Shown here: positions 24,301 to 32,744 of the stretch, one piece after another
Numbering within the stretch: the first letter of the stretch is position 1
How the letters are laid out: each line of letters begins with the position of its first letter
DNA from: Varanus komodoensis
Taxonomy: Eukaryota; Chordata; Lepidosauria; Squamata; Varanidae
NCBI RefSeq assembly: GCF_004798865.1
Contig: NW_025336114.1
Location: forward strand, 310,001-374,000
DNA: 64,000 nucleotides
Reading direction: 5' to 3'
Position numbers and translations under genes: made by a program
The notes under the pieces: model-generated
The model's input: only the letters and a program-made list of their open reading frames with translations
The model's database searches: none
Told to the model about the DNA's origin: nothing

Positions 24301-25750
24301 TCCTTCTATCCCCAGCAGTCCTGATGCAGCTGGGATTTGTTTTTCCACTGCTAATGGCAACAGAGAAAAAGATCCCAACTGGGATTGCTTTGGTGTGGCA
24401 AAGGCTTAACTTTCCCTGCATCATCATACAGTGATCTTGACAGATCTGAAATTGCTGGTTGCCTGCTGGGGAAGTTAAATCTCCTATCTCCCAGCAATGC
24501 TTGTGATGCTTAAACTGCTGTTGAAACAGCAGAGGGGATTGAGAGAAGCTTGAACATACCACTCCCTCAGCCACCAGCAATCCTATCTCAGTTGGGTAAG
24601 GAGTGGAGTTTGACACCTTCCTGTCCCTGTCCATTGAGATGTGGGTGAATGAGAGGAAGTGGATGTGTGGGGTGTAGCCAGCCAGCAGGCATTGCATCTG
24701 GCCCTTGGAGCCAAAAAGCTTGCTCATTCCTGATGTAAAGGATTAAAAAAGAGTTTCCCTCTGAATATGAAATGCAGAAGATGAATGCTTATAATTCCAT
24801 TTGCAAAATTGATTTTGCAGACTGAACTGATTCAGTTTTACTTCTCAGGCTTGCCTGCAACCATCAGTTTATAAAAGCCAGCCCTTGTGTTGCATCACAG
24901 TAGTGAGATCAAGAAACAGAAGCAAGGGTAAGCCAATGCAGTTAAGAGCAGGCTCAATTTACAAGGGATCTCATGGAGTTCCATGTGGTAAACTGTAGTC
25001 TGCCCTTCCCTGCAGACAATAAGATCACCAAGATGAGATTAGGCTTCCCATCACACAGGGGTGGTCCCCTTTTTCTTTTCTCTTTTAAATTAATTCTTAT
25101 ACTGGCAAGTTTTGCATTTGAGCATTATATTCCATGGGGTGCCCTGGCCCCCACCAAGAGGAACTCTGTGGGATCTTCCAGAAGTCACCCTGTGGGATCC
25201 AGAGGTCATATACATGGATATTCTGCCCAACATGAGAGGCATCTTGCTGCTAGCAGCAGCAGCAGTAGCAGTAGCAAAACCAAAATGTTTTATATAAAAG
25301 TGCAGAAGTATCATCCAAGAAGGTAAAGAACCAGTTATTGATGGTGCGGTCCAAAGCACATTTACCTGGAAGTTTTAAACACAATGGCTCTTAAGTCCAA
25401 ATAAGCATACATAGGGTTGTGTTGTTAATTACTCAGTATTTCAGTTTCATTCATAATTTACCCATTGCACACTGAGCTACTACAACTGGTTTGGGTTTGG
25501 TTTGCTTTGCTTTGCTTTGTTATTTTATAAGGCTTGCTTGAACTGTGAGATTTCTGGTTGCTGGTTCACATAGTAGACTATTTGAACAAATGTTCAGAGG
25601 AAAAAATAGAATGCTTCATATATCATGTTTTTCTTCCTTTCTCCGCTATTTTGTTCTTGAATGATTCACAAATAATCTTTCCAAATTGCTTGTCTTTCCA
25701 CAGAAACAAATGCCAGTGCTATGCAGACAAAAAGAAGAAAATCCAAATGA
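837..25750 (+). CDS. NCOA6: Nuclear receptor coactivator 6, C-terminal 1884 residues (ten exons)
   Basis: NCOA6 (ASC-2, PRIP, TRBP) is a nuclear transcriptional coactivator that binds liganded nuclear receptors and is a subunit of MLL3/MLL4 (KMT2C/D) histone H3K4 methyltransferase complexes. Exons here: 837-965, 1620-2429, 2983-3129, 3925-5044, 12500-12621, 15237-18278, 20851-20904, 22976-23012, 23729-23877 and 25704-25750. All have AG/GT borders and their phases join without conflict into 1884 codons plus TGA. Seen in order: Gln/Pro/Met-rich activation region, first receptor box LVNLL (4905-4919), a Lys-rich NLS (about 4984-5025), a polyQ-polyP tract (15302-15412), an SP-rich segment, second receptor box LSQLL (16844-16858), and a C-terminus ending in KRRKSK. 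The human protein is about 2063 residues from memory, so the N-terminal exons lie left of the window. No frameshift or stop breaks it. Confidence 0.97.
966..1619 (+). other. NCOA6 intron, no recognised element
   Basis: AT-rich intron sequence between exons a and b. No repeat or ORF was supported here; the same holds for the 2430-2982 intron. Confidence 0.6.
1620..2429 (+). CDS. NCOA6: NCOA6 exon b, Gln/Pro-rich
   Basis: Begins after TTTTCATAG with split Asp, then AVDPLLSGL, and ends LHPGLGG at a GAG|GTAAGT donor. It encodes about 270 residues of the Gln/Pro-rich activation region, including a PHLTNKSPASSPSSFQQG block that is nearly identical to human from memory. The Gln run after FQQMQQQ is short here, whereas the human protein has a long polyQ at this place. 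Confidence 0.96.
2983..3129 (+). CDS. NCOA6: NCOA6 exon c
   Basis: Acceptor CTGTCCAG, donor CAG|GTCTCT. Encodes MPKRLPPGFSTGQANQNF through QTSQNVQHT, continuous with the neighbouring exons in phase 1. Translation past 3129 runs into intron and is not coding. Confidence 0.95.
3304..3331. repeat. (GAAT)n microsatellite
   Basis: About five tandem copies of gaat in the intron between exons c and d. The rest of this 795-base intron is plain AT-rich sequence. Confidence 0.8.
3596..3672. repeat. Short AT-rich tandem repeat
   Basis: Three imperfect copies of gttgttaacatatatgtag, spaced 20-35 bases apart, just upstream of NCOA6 exon d. Confidence 0.75.
3925..5044 (+). CDS. NCOA6: NCOA6 exon d, Met/Gln-rich with receptor box 1 and NLS
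   Basis: Acceptor TTTTAAG. The exon encodes 372 full codons of Gln/Met-rich sequence with repeated NQM and QGQM units, then VNKDVTLTSPLLVNLL: the LXXLL receptor box LVNLL is at 4905-4919 (nuclear receptor binding by family knowledge). A Lys/Pro basic block follows. The donor is TTAA|GTAGGT; it leaves two bases (AA) that join T of the next exon as Asn. An in-frame TAG lies across this donor, so intron retention would end the protein just after the NLS. Confidence 0.95.
5340..5475 (+). mobile_element. CR1/L3-type LINE 3' fragment
   Basis: Contains catggaggataaggctatta, then ttacctccagtgtcaaaggc and agtaag, which follow the 3' end of L3-type CR1 elements (same string order as 46733-47575). It is a short, worn fragment. 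The intron from here to about 7060 shows nothing else I recognise. Confidence 0.55.
7058..7687 (-). pseudogene. Unidentified coding-like patch, minus strand, several frames
   Basis: Two overlapping minus-strand open stretches (7634-7329 and 7399-7058, each about 100 residues) look protein-like (for example QLVKEHELQDLIKHRGWTEQ) but no single frame stays open, and I cannot name the family. It abuts the 3' end of the CR1 at 7688. It may be a decayed processed pseudogene, a piece of a DNA transposon, or chance. Confidence 0.3.
9079..9138. repeat. 30-base direct duplication inside CR1
   Basis: ctttataactgagaattcaa occurs at 9081 and again at 9111, period 30, in the endonuclease-to-RT part of the CR1. 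Confidence 0.85.
11050..11447. repeat. Tandem 5' monomers of the CR1
   Basis: The stretch beginning ggctgcctgaatcccagagt (11074) recurs as ggctgcttgtatctcagagt (11360), a 286-base period, and both run on into ctgatctgctcagctaggag and an agaataaat end. In the element's own orientation this is the 5' region, so these look like promoter-type monomers. A 20-base A run (11455-11474) marks the outer junction. Confidence 0.75.
11476..12499 (+). other. NCOA6 intron, no recognised element
   Basis: AT-rich intron between the CR1 and exon e. It has short low-complexity pieces (tatatacatacacattc near 11538; gtgtgtgtgt near 12105) and nothing else recognised. Confidence 0.5.
12500..12621 (+). CDS. NCOA6: NCOA6 exon e
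   Basis: Acceptor GCTTTTAG, donor CCAG|GTGATA. Encodes (N)ASEPRPAGLEETDQPPLPGEQG and on to NRPP, matching the human segment RPAGLEEADQPPLPGEQG. It sits 7.5 kb from the previous exon because a CR1 element occupies the intron. It is too short and phase-shifted to be found as an ATG-started ORF; it is recognised by homology and phase. Confidence 0.95.
13220..13875 (-). mobile_element. CR1/L3-type LINE, 3' part
   Basis: Read from the plus strand: agatcagaccaacatctact, then caacaactggtacttggaga, then a tgaccccagctccctttcct segment and aatgtgcaaaattttacaca. This is the order seen in reverse-oriented L3-type CR1 3' ends. It stops where an L2-like element begins and resumes at 14585. Confidence 0.72.
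13895..14565 (-). mobile_element. Old L2-like LINE fragment inserted in the CR1/L3
   Basis: Starts with the A-rich tail (acaaaataaataaaaca) and contains gctgaattttgcacaagctg, matching the L2-like element at 20041-20640 in the same orientation, but much more diverged. Both flanks are parts of one CR1/L3, so this piece interrupts it. Confidence 0.68.
14585..14805 (-). mobile_element. CR1/L3-type LINE, reverse transcriptase part
   Basis: The plus strand agtatcatctgcaaa (14687-14701 region) is the reverse of a codon string for FADDT, the RT catalytic motif. Flanking caaataatttaaataacac and cattggagagattattttgg are in the expected L3-type order. It continues the piece at 13220-13875. Confidence 0.7.
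14812..14878 (-). mobile_element. L2-like LINE 3' tail
   Basis: Reverse strand gives agccgcccagaggcttcggc, then gaatggggcggcataaaaat and an aaataaacaaataaataa tail. The same tail occurs at 48510-48582 and 20041-20105. Confidence 0.65.
14935..15111 (+). mobile_element. LINE 3' end, plus strand, (AATA)n tail
   Basis: T-rich run, then cgtgagccacccaaaggtgc, then gcagcatacaattttaataa and aataaataaataaa. It resembles the tail of L2/CR1-type LINEs in the opposite direction to the one at 14812. Only the 3' UTR is left. Confidence 0.55.
15237..18278 (+). CDS. NCOA6: NCOA6 giant exon f with polyQ-polyP and receptor box 2
   Basis: Acceptor TTTGTAG, donor ATGG|GTATGT; 1013 full codons. Near the start lies a polyQ tract (15302-15364, 21 Gln) followed by a Pro tract broken by one Leu (15365-15412), then MMMMLMMQQDPKSVRLP, which is conserved. 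The middle holds an SPxxxRRSSPGSSRKTTPSPGR segment rich in Ser-Pro sites. LSQLL at 16844-16858 is the second LXXLL box, in the context PTSLSQLLDNSGAPN. Toward the end, RRSPVSSTKGKGKVDRIGQ and LTKACKKVT are conserved. The ATG at 15200 is intronic. Confidence 0.97.
15302..15412 (+). repeat. NCOA6: Coding CAG/CAA and CCN trinucleotide tract (NCOA6 polyQ-polyP)
   Basis: 21 Gln codons (15302-15364), with CAA at eight places breaking the CAG runs, followed by 5 Pro, 1 Leu and 10 Pro. The human protein has a shorter interrupted Pro/Gln region here, from memory. The mixed codons suggest selection on the peptide more than a young pure CAG expansion. Length may vary between individuals. Confidence 0.9.
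18489..18757. mobile_element. MITE with ggttcaca-type terminal inverted repeats, copy 1
   Basis: Left end gacctggttcacatgtaaca; the right end reversed is aggtctgctttaacaataac. Internal strings such as catggttaacaatccattgt are shared with 31840-31989 and 40744-41155. Non-autonomous; probably hAT-like. Confidence 0.55.
19050..19263. mobile_element. Fold-back element (long inverted repeat)
   Basis: The left arm gcagaagaggga and tggtcatgcagggccatgac pairs with the right arm tggtcatgcgagccttgcca and ccctcttctgc. Arms are about 90-100 bases around a short spacer. Both strands translate to a similar HDQPP-like string, as expected of a palindrome. No flanking duplication could be fixed. Sequence at 18840-19030 beside it resembles a worn tRNA-type SINE (caggaattgaacccc). 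Confidence 0.7.
20041..20640 (-). mobile_element. L2-like LINE 3' end with RT C-terminus
   Basis: Minus-strand ORF 20600-20166 (144 residues) reads KLQMVQNRAARLLMETG, HITPVLYQLHRLPIKVW, YKALNGLGPGYL, RRAFSAVAPHLWNALPREVR and FLFKQCF. This is the C-terminal domain of L2/CR1-clade reverse transcriptases. The ORF is intact in this stretch and the element is the youngest-looking LINE in the window. The tail (gtgagctgtcccgaggctat, then aaataaatac) is at 20105-20041. It is 5'-truncated near 20640. Confidence 0.82.
20851..20904 (+). CDS. NCOA6: NCOA6 micro-exon g
   Basis: A 54-base exon between CTTGTTTTAG and ACAG|GTACAT. It encodes ASSSQILVATPESTIQRT, resembling human APSQNLVSKETSTTALQ. Phase 1 on both sides means that skipping it would keep the frame. 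Confidence 0.9.
20905..22011 (+). other. NCOA6 intron, no recognised element
   Basis: AT-rich intron after micro-exon g with no repeat or ORF I can name. The same applies to 22245-22975 and 23013-23728. Confidence 0.5.
22012..22245 (+). mobile_element. tRNA-derived CORE/MIR-like SINE
   Basis: The tRNA-like head tgtagtggttagtgtgttgg (A box) and gagttccaggttctagtccc (B box) is followed by cagtcatagagctcactggg, cagggttgtcattgtgagga and an aattaattaactaac tail. Other copies are at 45080, 49284, 53500, 54780 and 60690. Confidence 0.82.
22976..23012 (+). CDS. NCOA6: NCOA6 micro-exon h
   Basis: A 37-base exon between TCTTTCAG and AAC|GTAAGT. It encodes ELEANSAIISGL plus a split Thr, resembling human ELEVNAAIVSG. 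It enters in phase 1 and leaves in phase 2, as the flanking exons need. Confidence 0.92.
23729..23877 (+). CDS. NCOA6: NCOA6 exon i
   Basis: Acceptor TTTATCAG, donor AAAAG|GTAGGA. Encodes NEPKESCEKSKTPSRRNSRTEESSAVQ through RKRSSRPASASSTAK, close to the human C-terminal SRRNSRTEE and RKRSSRPASASSS segments. Confidence 0.95.
24135..24732. mobile_element. Non-autonomous hAT-like DNA transposon, 598 bp
   Basis: The left terminus caggggtgggcaac and the right terminus reversed caggaatgagcaa form short terminal inverted repeats. The flanks atttgaag (24127-24134) and atgtaaag (24733-24740) agree at 6 of 8 bases, consistent with an old 8-bp hAT target duplication. The open stretch on the minus strand has no transposase similarity that I recognise. 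Confidence 0.75.
25249..25278 (+). repeat. Intronic AGC/AGT trinucleotide run
   Basis: gctagcagcagcagcagtag and neighbouring units in the last NCOA6 intron; no exon signal surrounds it. Confidence 0.7.
25704..25750 (+). CDS. NCOA6: NCOA6 last coding exon
   Basis: Acceptor CTTTCCACAG. Encodes ETNASAMQTKRRKSK and stops at TGA (25748-25750). The human protein ends SAVQSKRRKSK, so the terminus is conserved. Confidence 0.96.
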
Positions 25751-26310
25751 ATTACTGAGTATATATGCAAGGCTTGTAAATGTGTGAATTTCATCAATAG
25801 CAGTTCTGAGCTGTGATTTTTTGCTATATATAAAAACAAAAGAAATCCTAAAATGCTGTATAGTAATTCATTTTATTATCCTGTTACCAATAAATACAAA
25901 AGGTTTTTTTTCCTAAAGACTTAATGATGGAAAAAATCAGGTTATTTGTTAAATTATCTGGTTTTGTAAATTCCACACTAAGCACACTAGATTTAGCATG
26001 TTGTAAAAAAATCTGAGGAGATAATTGTAAATTTATTTCTACGTTTTCACTTTTCATAGGACAAATTAGAATACAGGGTTGTCATTTTTTAGATATTAAA
26101 ATAATGTATTGTGCCGTTGGTCAAGTACTGTATGTGAATAGCAGTTAAAAGGGTTATATATGGCCCAGTCTTGGAAATGTAAATAGTTTTATTATATAGT
26201 AGGTTTGATGTATTTGCTGTAGAAAAGGACCAGTGAAAAGAAATGAAATGGAAGGGTTTGTGATATGTGGATTACCTAGTGCTCTAAATAAATGTCATTG
26301 ACCTATATTT
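25751..26310 (+). other. NCOA6: NCOA6 3' UTR
   Basis: AT-rich, repeat-free sequence after the NCOA6 stop. AATAAA occurs at 25889-25894 and 26287-26292. The second is followed by T-rich and GT-rich sequence, as expected downstream of a cleavage site, so the main 3' end is inferred near 26305-26315. Confidence 0.65.
26287..26292 (+). terminator. NCOA6: Polyadenylation signal of NCOA6
   Basis: Canonical AATAAA about 540 bases after the stop, with a TTTTGTATTGT-type downstream element. An earlier AATAAA at 25889 could give a shorter UTR. Confidence 0.6.
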
Positions 26311-29300
26311 TGTATTGTATATTATTTGGTATCTGCATCTTTTTGCATGGGGATGAGTTACTCAAGCTCAGGAACAGCAGTATGTGAGAAGTATCCAGGG
26401 ATTTCATTGCTTTCTGATTCAGCAGCTGCTAATACCACCATGACCATGTTTTAAAGCAATGCTTTTAAAAATGTGATGAAGCAACTGTACTCTTAGATAA
26501 CCTAGTGCAGATCTATTCAAATCGTTCATTTCTCAGTGCATCATTTACCCTTTCTTTTCCAGCTTCTCACTTTCAGCCAGACCTGTGATGCTATGGAACC
26601 AGAATATAGATCAGAACTTTATCCTGCTCCAAGTAACTCTGTACCCCTGACTTTTTTTGGTTCATGCTGAAGCCCACCTGAGCTATGTTCTATATTTTGC
26701 CAGGGAATAGAGTTGTTCTTGCTTCCCAGAAATTCTTTTAGGAACGCTTAGAATACCTTGAGCCAGGGCTGTTGAATTTCTTTCAGCCCAAGGCCTGAAT
26801 TCCATTTCAGAGAAGCTCTGGAGGAGTCTTATGCTATTGTTGAATAGACAAGTGGGCAGATCTGGAAATAACAGCATATTTTAATTCATTACTTGCTATT
26901 AACCAAGCCTTATTAGAGGTATCTCGCCTTTAAGACTAGGGCCAGGGTGCACAATTTTCAGGTTGGTGGTCAGAGAAGGGCTAGAATATGCCCCTGAGCA
27001 GTATTGGAATTGGCTTCTGGGCCTGAGATTCTGGACCCTGTATTAAGGGCTGTGGAGCTAATTGGGCTCATATATAACTGCTTAAACTTTGGCTTGTGAG
27101 TCACATTATGTCTCACTAATATAGGTTTTCAGATATTTTGAAAGTTTGCTGTAAAGACTGAAAATATGCTTATTTGTAAGATCGTCCAAGTTCTGACTCC
27201 TTAGCTAGGTAAACCATTAGTTTAATTATGACTGCAATCTTATAACCACTGAACTCATGGATTTTTTTTCTGAGGAGACTGTATAGGACTGTACTATAAA
27301 ACATGTTAAATGTCATGACTTCTAAGAATTCCATAAATTCCACATCAGTTCTGGTTTAAATATATATTTTTATTTATTTTGTGTTTTTCCCATTATATTA
27401 AATTTCCTATTCCCCAAAGGACAACATTACAGTCTAAAAACCAAAAACATTACTTACACATAGGCACACCACAGAACACTTTGAGGCAATTAATGACCTT
27501 TTCTCTGTCATCACATAGCAAATGTCTAAACTGTGCCCTACTAGCAATGGGATTGCTTCTTTCCATTAGCCATAATTTTGCCTCTAGCAGGTGACACTCA
27601 AAAACAAATTTTGTTTGAACTGTGTTTCCATTCTAAAATATTGATGATGTAGAAAATGTTGCCGAGTGTAGAATTATTTTCCTCTGGTTGATCCCCTAGT
27701 GTAATAACTGGCCTGCTATTGCAAGGCATAAAACAGATAGAATCTGTACTTTAAAATCATGCATTTGTGTGCACACCCCTTTAGCAGAGCGGTAAGTGAG
27801 AATTATTTGGAATTAATTTGCCTTGAATTTTTCTGCATTTGGGCCTTTCTTAAGCATGTGGATTTAAAATGAAATCCTTTATCTTTGCAAGTGGTCTTAT
27901 TTCAGCAGGGAAATGGGGGGTGTATGGCTAAAATAGAATCAATACTATGTGAATGTATTTTAAAAGAGGTTTCAAGGCAGTCAACCAAATAGCATTCTTT
28001 GTTTCAGCAAGCTTCAGACAGAAACAAAGGTTGGCTATCCTAACTCACTTTTGGCAAAATGTTGGTGGTAATTATGCTGACATTTTAATACTGTTGCTGG
28101 CTACTAGGAAATGAGTGACCAGATCCTGTTATTCTTTATGGTTTCATCCTATGAAAACATGCATAGGTCCATTGTTGGTTTCTCTGCTGAAGTCAACAAT
28201 TGCCGTTTTCTGTTTTAATCAAGCATTGTGGAAACTAAATAATATGTTTTTTGGTTTATGCAAGATTATGCAGGGATGGCTCTGGATGCTCAGTATGTAT
28301 GCTGTGATCATGATTAAACTTAGCTATAAACTGATGACAGCCAATCTTTTGACATCTGGAATTATGTACCTTTAGTAATTGTTTAGAAATGGCAGTACTA
28401 GCTTGTCATATTACAGTATTGAAGGTGTTTGAAATCCTGCTCATATTAAAATTCGCCCAGCTATGTTGCTAGTGAAGGTACAGAAGACCTAATGGTGAAA
28501 GGCTGAGCACTTGTTATGTAAGATTTTCTCTAAGAGTCTTATTATGAACATAATTTACACTAGGAAGAGTCAACAGAACAAGAACTGTAATTCAGTAAAT
28601 GTTCTTTTTGCTAACATGCACACAATCATTCATGGCAAATATTTATCAAATCAAGTCCTTGAAAAATCTTGGCATTAAATTTTAAAACCATCACATTTCT
28701 ATCTGTTTAATTTTCAAGTATCATATCCAGTCATTTTTGTGTTGTAGGATATTAACAGTGGTGGCCTAAAGTCAAATTCTGTTACTCGGTTTGTGTACAT
28801 TGTTCTGTTAAAGGGGAGCCATAGCATGTCAAAGTGGATGGGAGAGGCCATGTTAGACATGAAGAGTATGCATTCAGAAGAGAAGTCCTAAGAACAGAAC
28901 ACCTAGCTAACAGGATGGGTATATAGAAAAGTTAAATAGTGTACCATTCAAATGCTACTTGGCAGATATACTTGCAATATACTCAGAAGGGGCTATTTTG
29001 TGGTAAAAAGTTGTAGTGTAATGTATTATTTATCATATGGAAAAAAACAAATTTGAATCTTAAATATATGGTCACTTCAGTGAGACTTAGTGCTGCAAAA
29101 TTAGAATGTAATCTGATTGTGGAAAGAAAGTGTAGCCTTGAGGGTATGTCCCTACTTTGTCTTAACATTTCTTTAGTAATTAAAATTCATAGGAGAGGTC
29201 TGAATAGCCCCTTCAGCTTTCCAGTCATCTCTCCCACTCCCATGGCCTTGCATCCTGTCTATACATTTCCTCTGTTTCCTCTGGCTATAAATGGAATTTC

Positions 29301-29601
29301 TTCAGCCACAGTGAGTAGCAAAGTATACTTCACATCGGGATGTGTATGCTTTTGTATGCTTGTATGCTTTTGAAAAAGTATAGGGTAATAAATTACCATT
29401 TTAATTTGTGACACATCAAATGTAATTTCTAAATTTCATGGCAGACTACAGGGCCAACCATACCATTAATGAAACAGCTGCCTAAGTTAGCAGCTGCTGG
29501 GGGTAGCAGGAAGTATTGGAAGAGATCACTGGGTATTCTTGCGCCTGCTCTGTTCACTGTAAGTTGTCCTTCCAGGTGTTCTGTCATCAGTGTTGAAGAC
29601 A
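26311..29601. other. Intergenic, NCOA6 downstream flank
   Basis: AT-rich sequence with no gene recognised. cagggctgttgaatttcttt (26764) and cagggtgcacaattttcagg (26944) resemble ends of hAT-like elements but have no paired ends. A diverged cctatgcat-type MITE may lie near 27228-27300. Confidence 0.45.
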
Positions 29602-29603
29602 TA

Positions 29604-30275
29604 CTGTATTTTTCACTCTATGAGACACACCTGACCATAAGACGCACCTAGTTTTTAGAGGAGGGATCCATGGAAAGCTTCCTGATAATCACAGGTACAT
29701 TCCCCATCACTTCCCTGTGGGCTTCATTAAAAGACGGGTTGCCCTTTGAAAACACACACCGACCTGTGATTAACAGCTCTCACCTGCACCGGGGGGGGGG
29801 GGGGGGAGCAGGGCGCACCAAGCGTGTGCCAGCCAGGTGTGGTGCAGCCGGGCCGGCAGCGTGCCGGCGGTGGTCTTCCGGGCGGCACGGTGGCAGCAGG
29901 TCTTCCCGGGCGGTGGGGGTGAGCAGTCCGTCTGTCTGTGTGGCCAGCGGGTTAAAGCCCGCGGCTCCTCCTCCTCCATGGCAGTTCTTCCCGGGTGGTG
30001 GGGGTGAGCAGTCCGTCTCTCCGTGCGGCCGGTGGGTTAAAGCCCGCGGCTCCTCCGCACCGCTCCCCCTGAGTGGCACAGCTCTCACCTGTGCTGGAGG
30101 GGGGGAGTGGAGCAGTGTGCGCCGAGCGCATGCCAGCCAGGTGGTGCCACGTGGTGCAGGCAGGCAGCGGCGTCCCGGGCGTCGGGCACACACACATTCG
30201 CTCTATAAGACGCACAGACATTTCCCCTTACTTTTGAGGGGGAAAAAAGTGCGTTTTACAGAGCGAAAAATACAG
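29604..30275. mobile_element. TA-flanked DNA transposon with GC-rich core
   Basis: The ends tactgtatttttcactctat (29602) and, reversed, tactgtatttttcgctctgt (30277) are terminal inverted repeats flanked by TA, as in Tc1/mariner-type elements. Inside both ends lie ccataagacgcacc-like and ctataagacgcaca strings. The core (about 29785-30195) is CpG-rich and made of internal duplications. No transposase was seen; the 240-residue open stretch at 29670-30392 is low-complexity and crosses the right end. Confidence 0.7.
29774..30190. repeat. Internal GC-rich duplications of the TA-flanked element
   Basis: tcttcccgggcggtgggggt (29901) recurs at 29986 with one change (period 85), each followed by gagcagtccgtct and ggttaaagcccgcggctcct. 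cagctctcacctg (29774) recurs at 30079 (offset 305), each copy followed by a G-rich run and gccagccaggtg. A 16-G run lies at 29791-29806. Confidence 0.85.
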
Positions 30276-30901
30276 TACTCATCTGTCTGTCCACTCAGCT
30301 TTGGAACATGGATTTGGAGGAGGATGTATCCATCTTGTTTTTTGCCTCACCCAGCAAAATGGCTTGGGCTGGTCCTGGCAGTCAATGGCTAAGGAAACAT
30401 GTCTTCTTCCCGTTCAAGAAACAAATGTATATTCCTTCTGTTTGCAGTTGCAGACAACACTCCAAATTTGTGCAATTGCCTTTGGATTAGAGCAAAGCTG
30501 TAAAATCTTAATGGGCCCAAGTCTAGCTTATACCTGGTACACTTTTAACATCACCACACTAATTAGTGGCTCTCACACAGCAGTATTCAATACAGCTAAA
30601 TGCCATGACTATCCTAATGATATGGTCAGCAATTGGAATTTAAATAGGTGCTTTAAAAAGTAGAAGAATTGAAAAGTTATAAAGGCAAGTTCTGAAAAAT
30701 GTTCAAGAGGTTCAGAAACGCTTGATATTTTGCGGCACATTTCATTGGGAACTCCCTTGAAGAAGCCATGTCAAAATATCAATGTTTTTAAACAGAAGTT
30801 CCTGGTGAATTGTATTCAGCTGCACTCATTCACCCAGGCAAATCATTCACAGGAGCAGGTTTATTACAAACAAGATCTGAATGCAAAATACCCAGTAGAC
30901 C
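30276..30901. other. Intergenic, nothing recognised
   Basis: Short chance ORFs only. No repeat or conserved exon recognised. Confidence 0.4.
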
Positions 30902-31025
30902 AGTGGTCAGAACTTGTGGTCCTCCAGAGGCTTAGTCCTACTACTACCATGATCCATCACTATTGGTTATACTGACTAGGCCTCGTGAGAACTGTGGCCC
31001 TCCTGATGGTTTAGCCTACAAGTTG
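30902..31025. mobile_element. hAT-like MITE (ggccctccag family)
   Basis: cagtggtcagaacttgtggt, then cctccagaggcttagtccta, and later gaactgtggccctcctgatg. This is the palindromic small MITE seen again at 32386, 48975, 52408, 56060 and 61959. Confidence 0.6.
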
Positions 31026-31839
31026 TTCACTCATGCAGTAGATGTAGATGCACATCCTGAGGCCCATTTACATCCAGAGTGCTCATCTAGGCCTCACCTT
31101 GCTGCCAGGAGGATGTTTTGATGTAGATGTGCATCCTATTGAGGATGCAAGAGCGAATTGGATAGCTGGATTTGGGTGACAGTTTTTAATGGCTATGGTG
31201 ATTCTGAAACCTTAGATAGTTGAGCATAAGGTGTTATATATGGGAGCCATCTGCTGCTCTTGGACACAGCAGTTGTGACAACAGTACCATGTCACAAATT
31301 ACAGTGTAATGCCAGCACTAGGGGGAAATCCGCTTAGATAAATGTTTCAGTCCTATGTTGGAAGATTTCTTTGCAAAATCCATACTTAAGAGATTTGCCA
31401 TTTGGAAACCTCCTTATGGTTGACTTACAGTATTACAGTAGAAATATAATTTTAAATACTATGAATAACTATTTAAAAAATAAAAGAATCTTGAACATGA
31501 TTGGTTTTGAAGACAACTTCAATTAGAAAGGAATGGCTCAATAATATATAAAAACAATGAAAGGGTTTGTGTGTAACATCAAACACAGCATATGAGTTGT
31601 TGCCTTAACCACAGTTTTTCCCATGATTTGTCTGCTAGATACAGGTTATTTTTTTCAATTCCTGGGTTGTTTGATTCACTTTTCCTCCACATAATCCCTC
31701 CCTATAGCCCAGTTGCCTTCATTGTGCTGTAGGACTGGCTTGTAGAGTGCTAAAGTTTTTTTTCTTGTAAACCACTCTTGCTCACTACGTTTGCAGCTAG
31801 GAAAAAACAAATCAAAAATCTGAACAATCCATGATTGTG

Positions 31840-31989
31840 TGTTCACACATAATAACAACCTAGAGTTCACATGATAACAAACCATGGTTCTCTTCCTTTG
31901 TCATTGATGGTTCTCCCATAACTTCCAGGCTTGCACATAACAACCCAAGATTCAAATACTCATGCTCTGGGTTAATTGTGAACCAGGTC
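31840..31989. mobile_element. MITE of the ggttcaca family, copy 2
   Basis: gttcacacataataacaacc, then aacaaaccatggttctcttc, and the right end gggttaattgtgaaccaggt. It is similar to 18489-18757 and 40744-41155. The left limit is unclear; related sequence may begin near 31560. Confidence 0.5.
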
Positions 31990-32385
31990 TGTGATTTGGT
32001 AACTGAAAACCAAAATTGAGCATCTGTCACTCCAGTGGCAAAAACAAATGGATTATTTTGGCTAATTCTTTTCCTTGTGCTTGTTTTATTACTCTGGCTT
32101 TAATTAGTCGCAGGGGTTCTGAATGCAGCAAATGTGTGAAGGATTTCCTGGGGTACGAAGTTAGAGCTTGACTGATTTTTTATTATATAACGGACCTTAC
32201 CATTTGTAGATTTGCAAAAAGATGTACGGACATACCAATACTACCTATTACATTTAGCTAGTGCTCCTACACTCACTTATCTGAGAGTAAGCTGCACAGA
32301 ACTCATTGGGACTTATATCTGCATATACATGTACACGATTGTACTGTTGATTATCCCACTGTTTACTAGTGGGGTGGGTAGAATT

Positions 32386-32525
32386 GAAGGTATGGTACAA
32401 TTGTGCCCTGCCAGATATTTTACCCTGCAGCTCCTATCTTCCTTTGCCATTGATCAAATTGACCAGAGCTGATGGGAGTTGTAGACCAAAATACTTGGAG
32501 GGCCACAAGTTGCCCATGCTTGACT
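32386..32525. mobile_element. hAT-like MITE (ggccctccag family)
   Basis: Left tggtacaattgtgccctgcc; right gctgatgggagttgtagacc and ggagggccacaagttgccca. The right half is well preserved. Confidence 0.65.
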
Positions 32526-32744
32526 GTTGATAGCCTCAATTCTACTATGACATGAGGGCTGGTCTATTGAACTAGGCTTTTGGTTCTAATATTTAAAGTC
32601 AGGCTAATTCATGTGCTGTATGTATAAAAAGAGAAGAGAGTGATGCAATTCCCTGTAATGTTTGGTGCAACCCTAACATTCCAATCCTCAGTAGATGTGC
32701 TCTGGAACGAGTTTATTGGACTGAGTACTTAGTAGCAAATTAAG

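Noticed and set aside
29670-30392. 240-residue ORF
   Set aside because: It comes from the GC-rich core of a transposon, crosses its right end, is low-complexity and has no domain.
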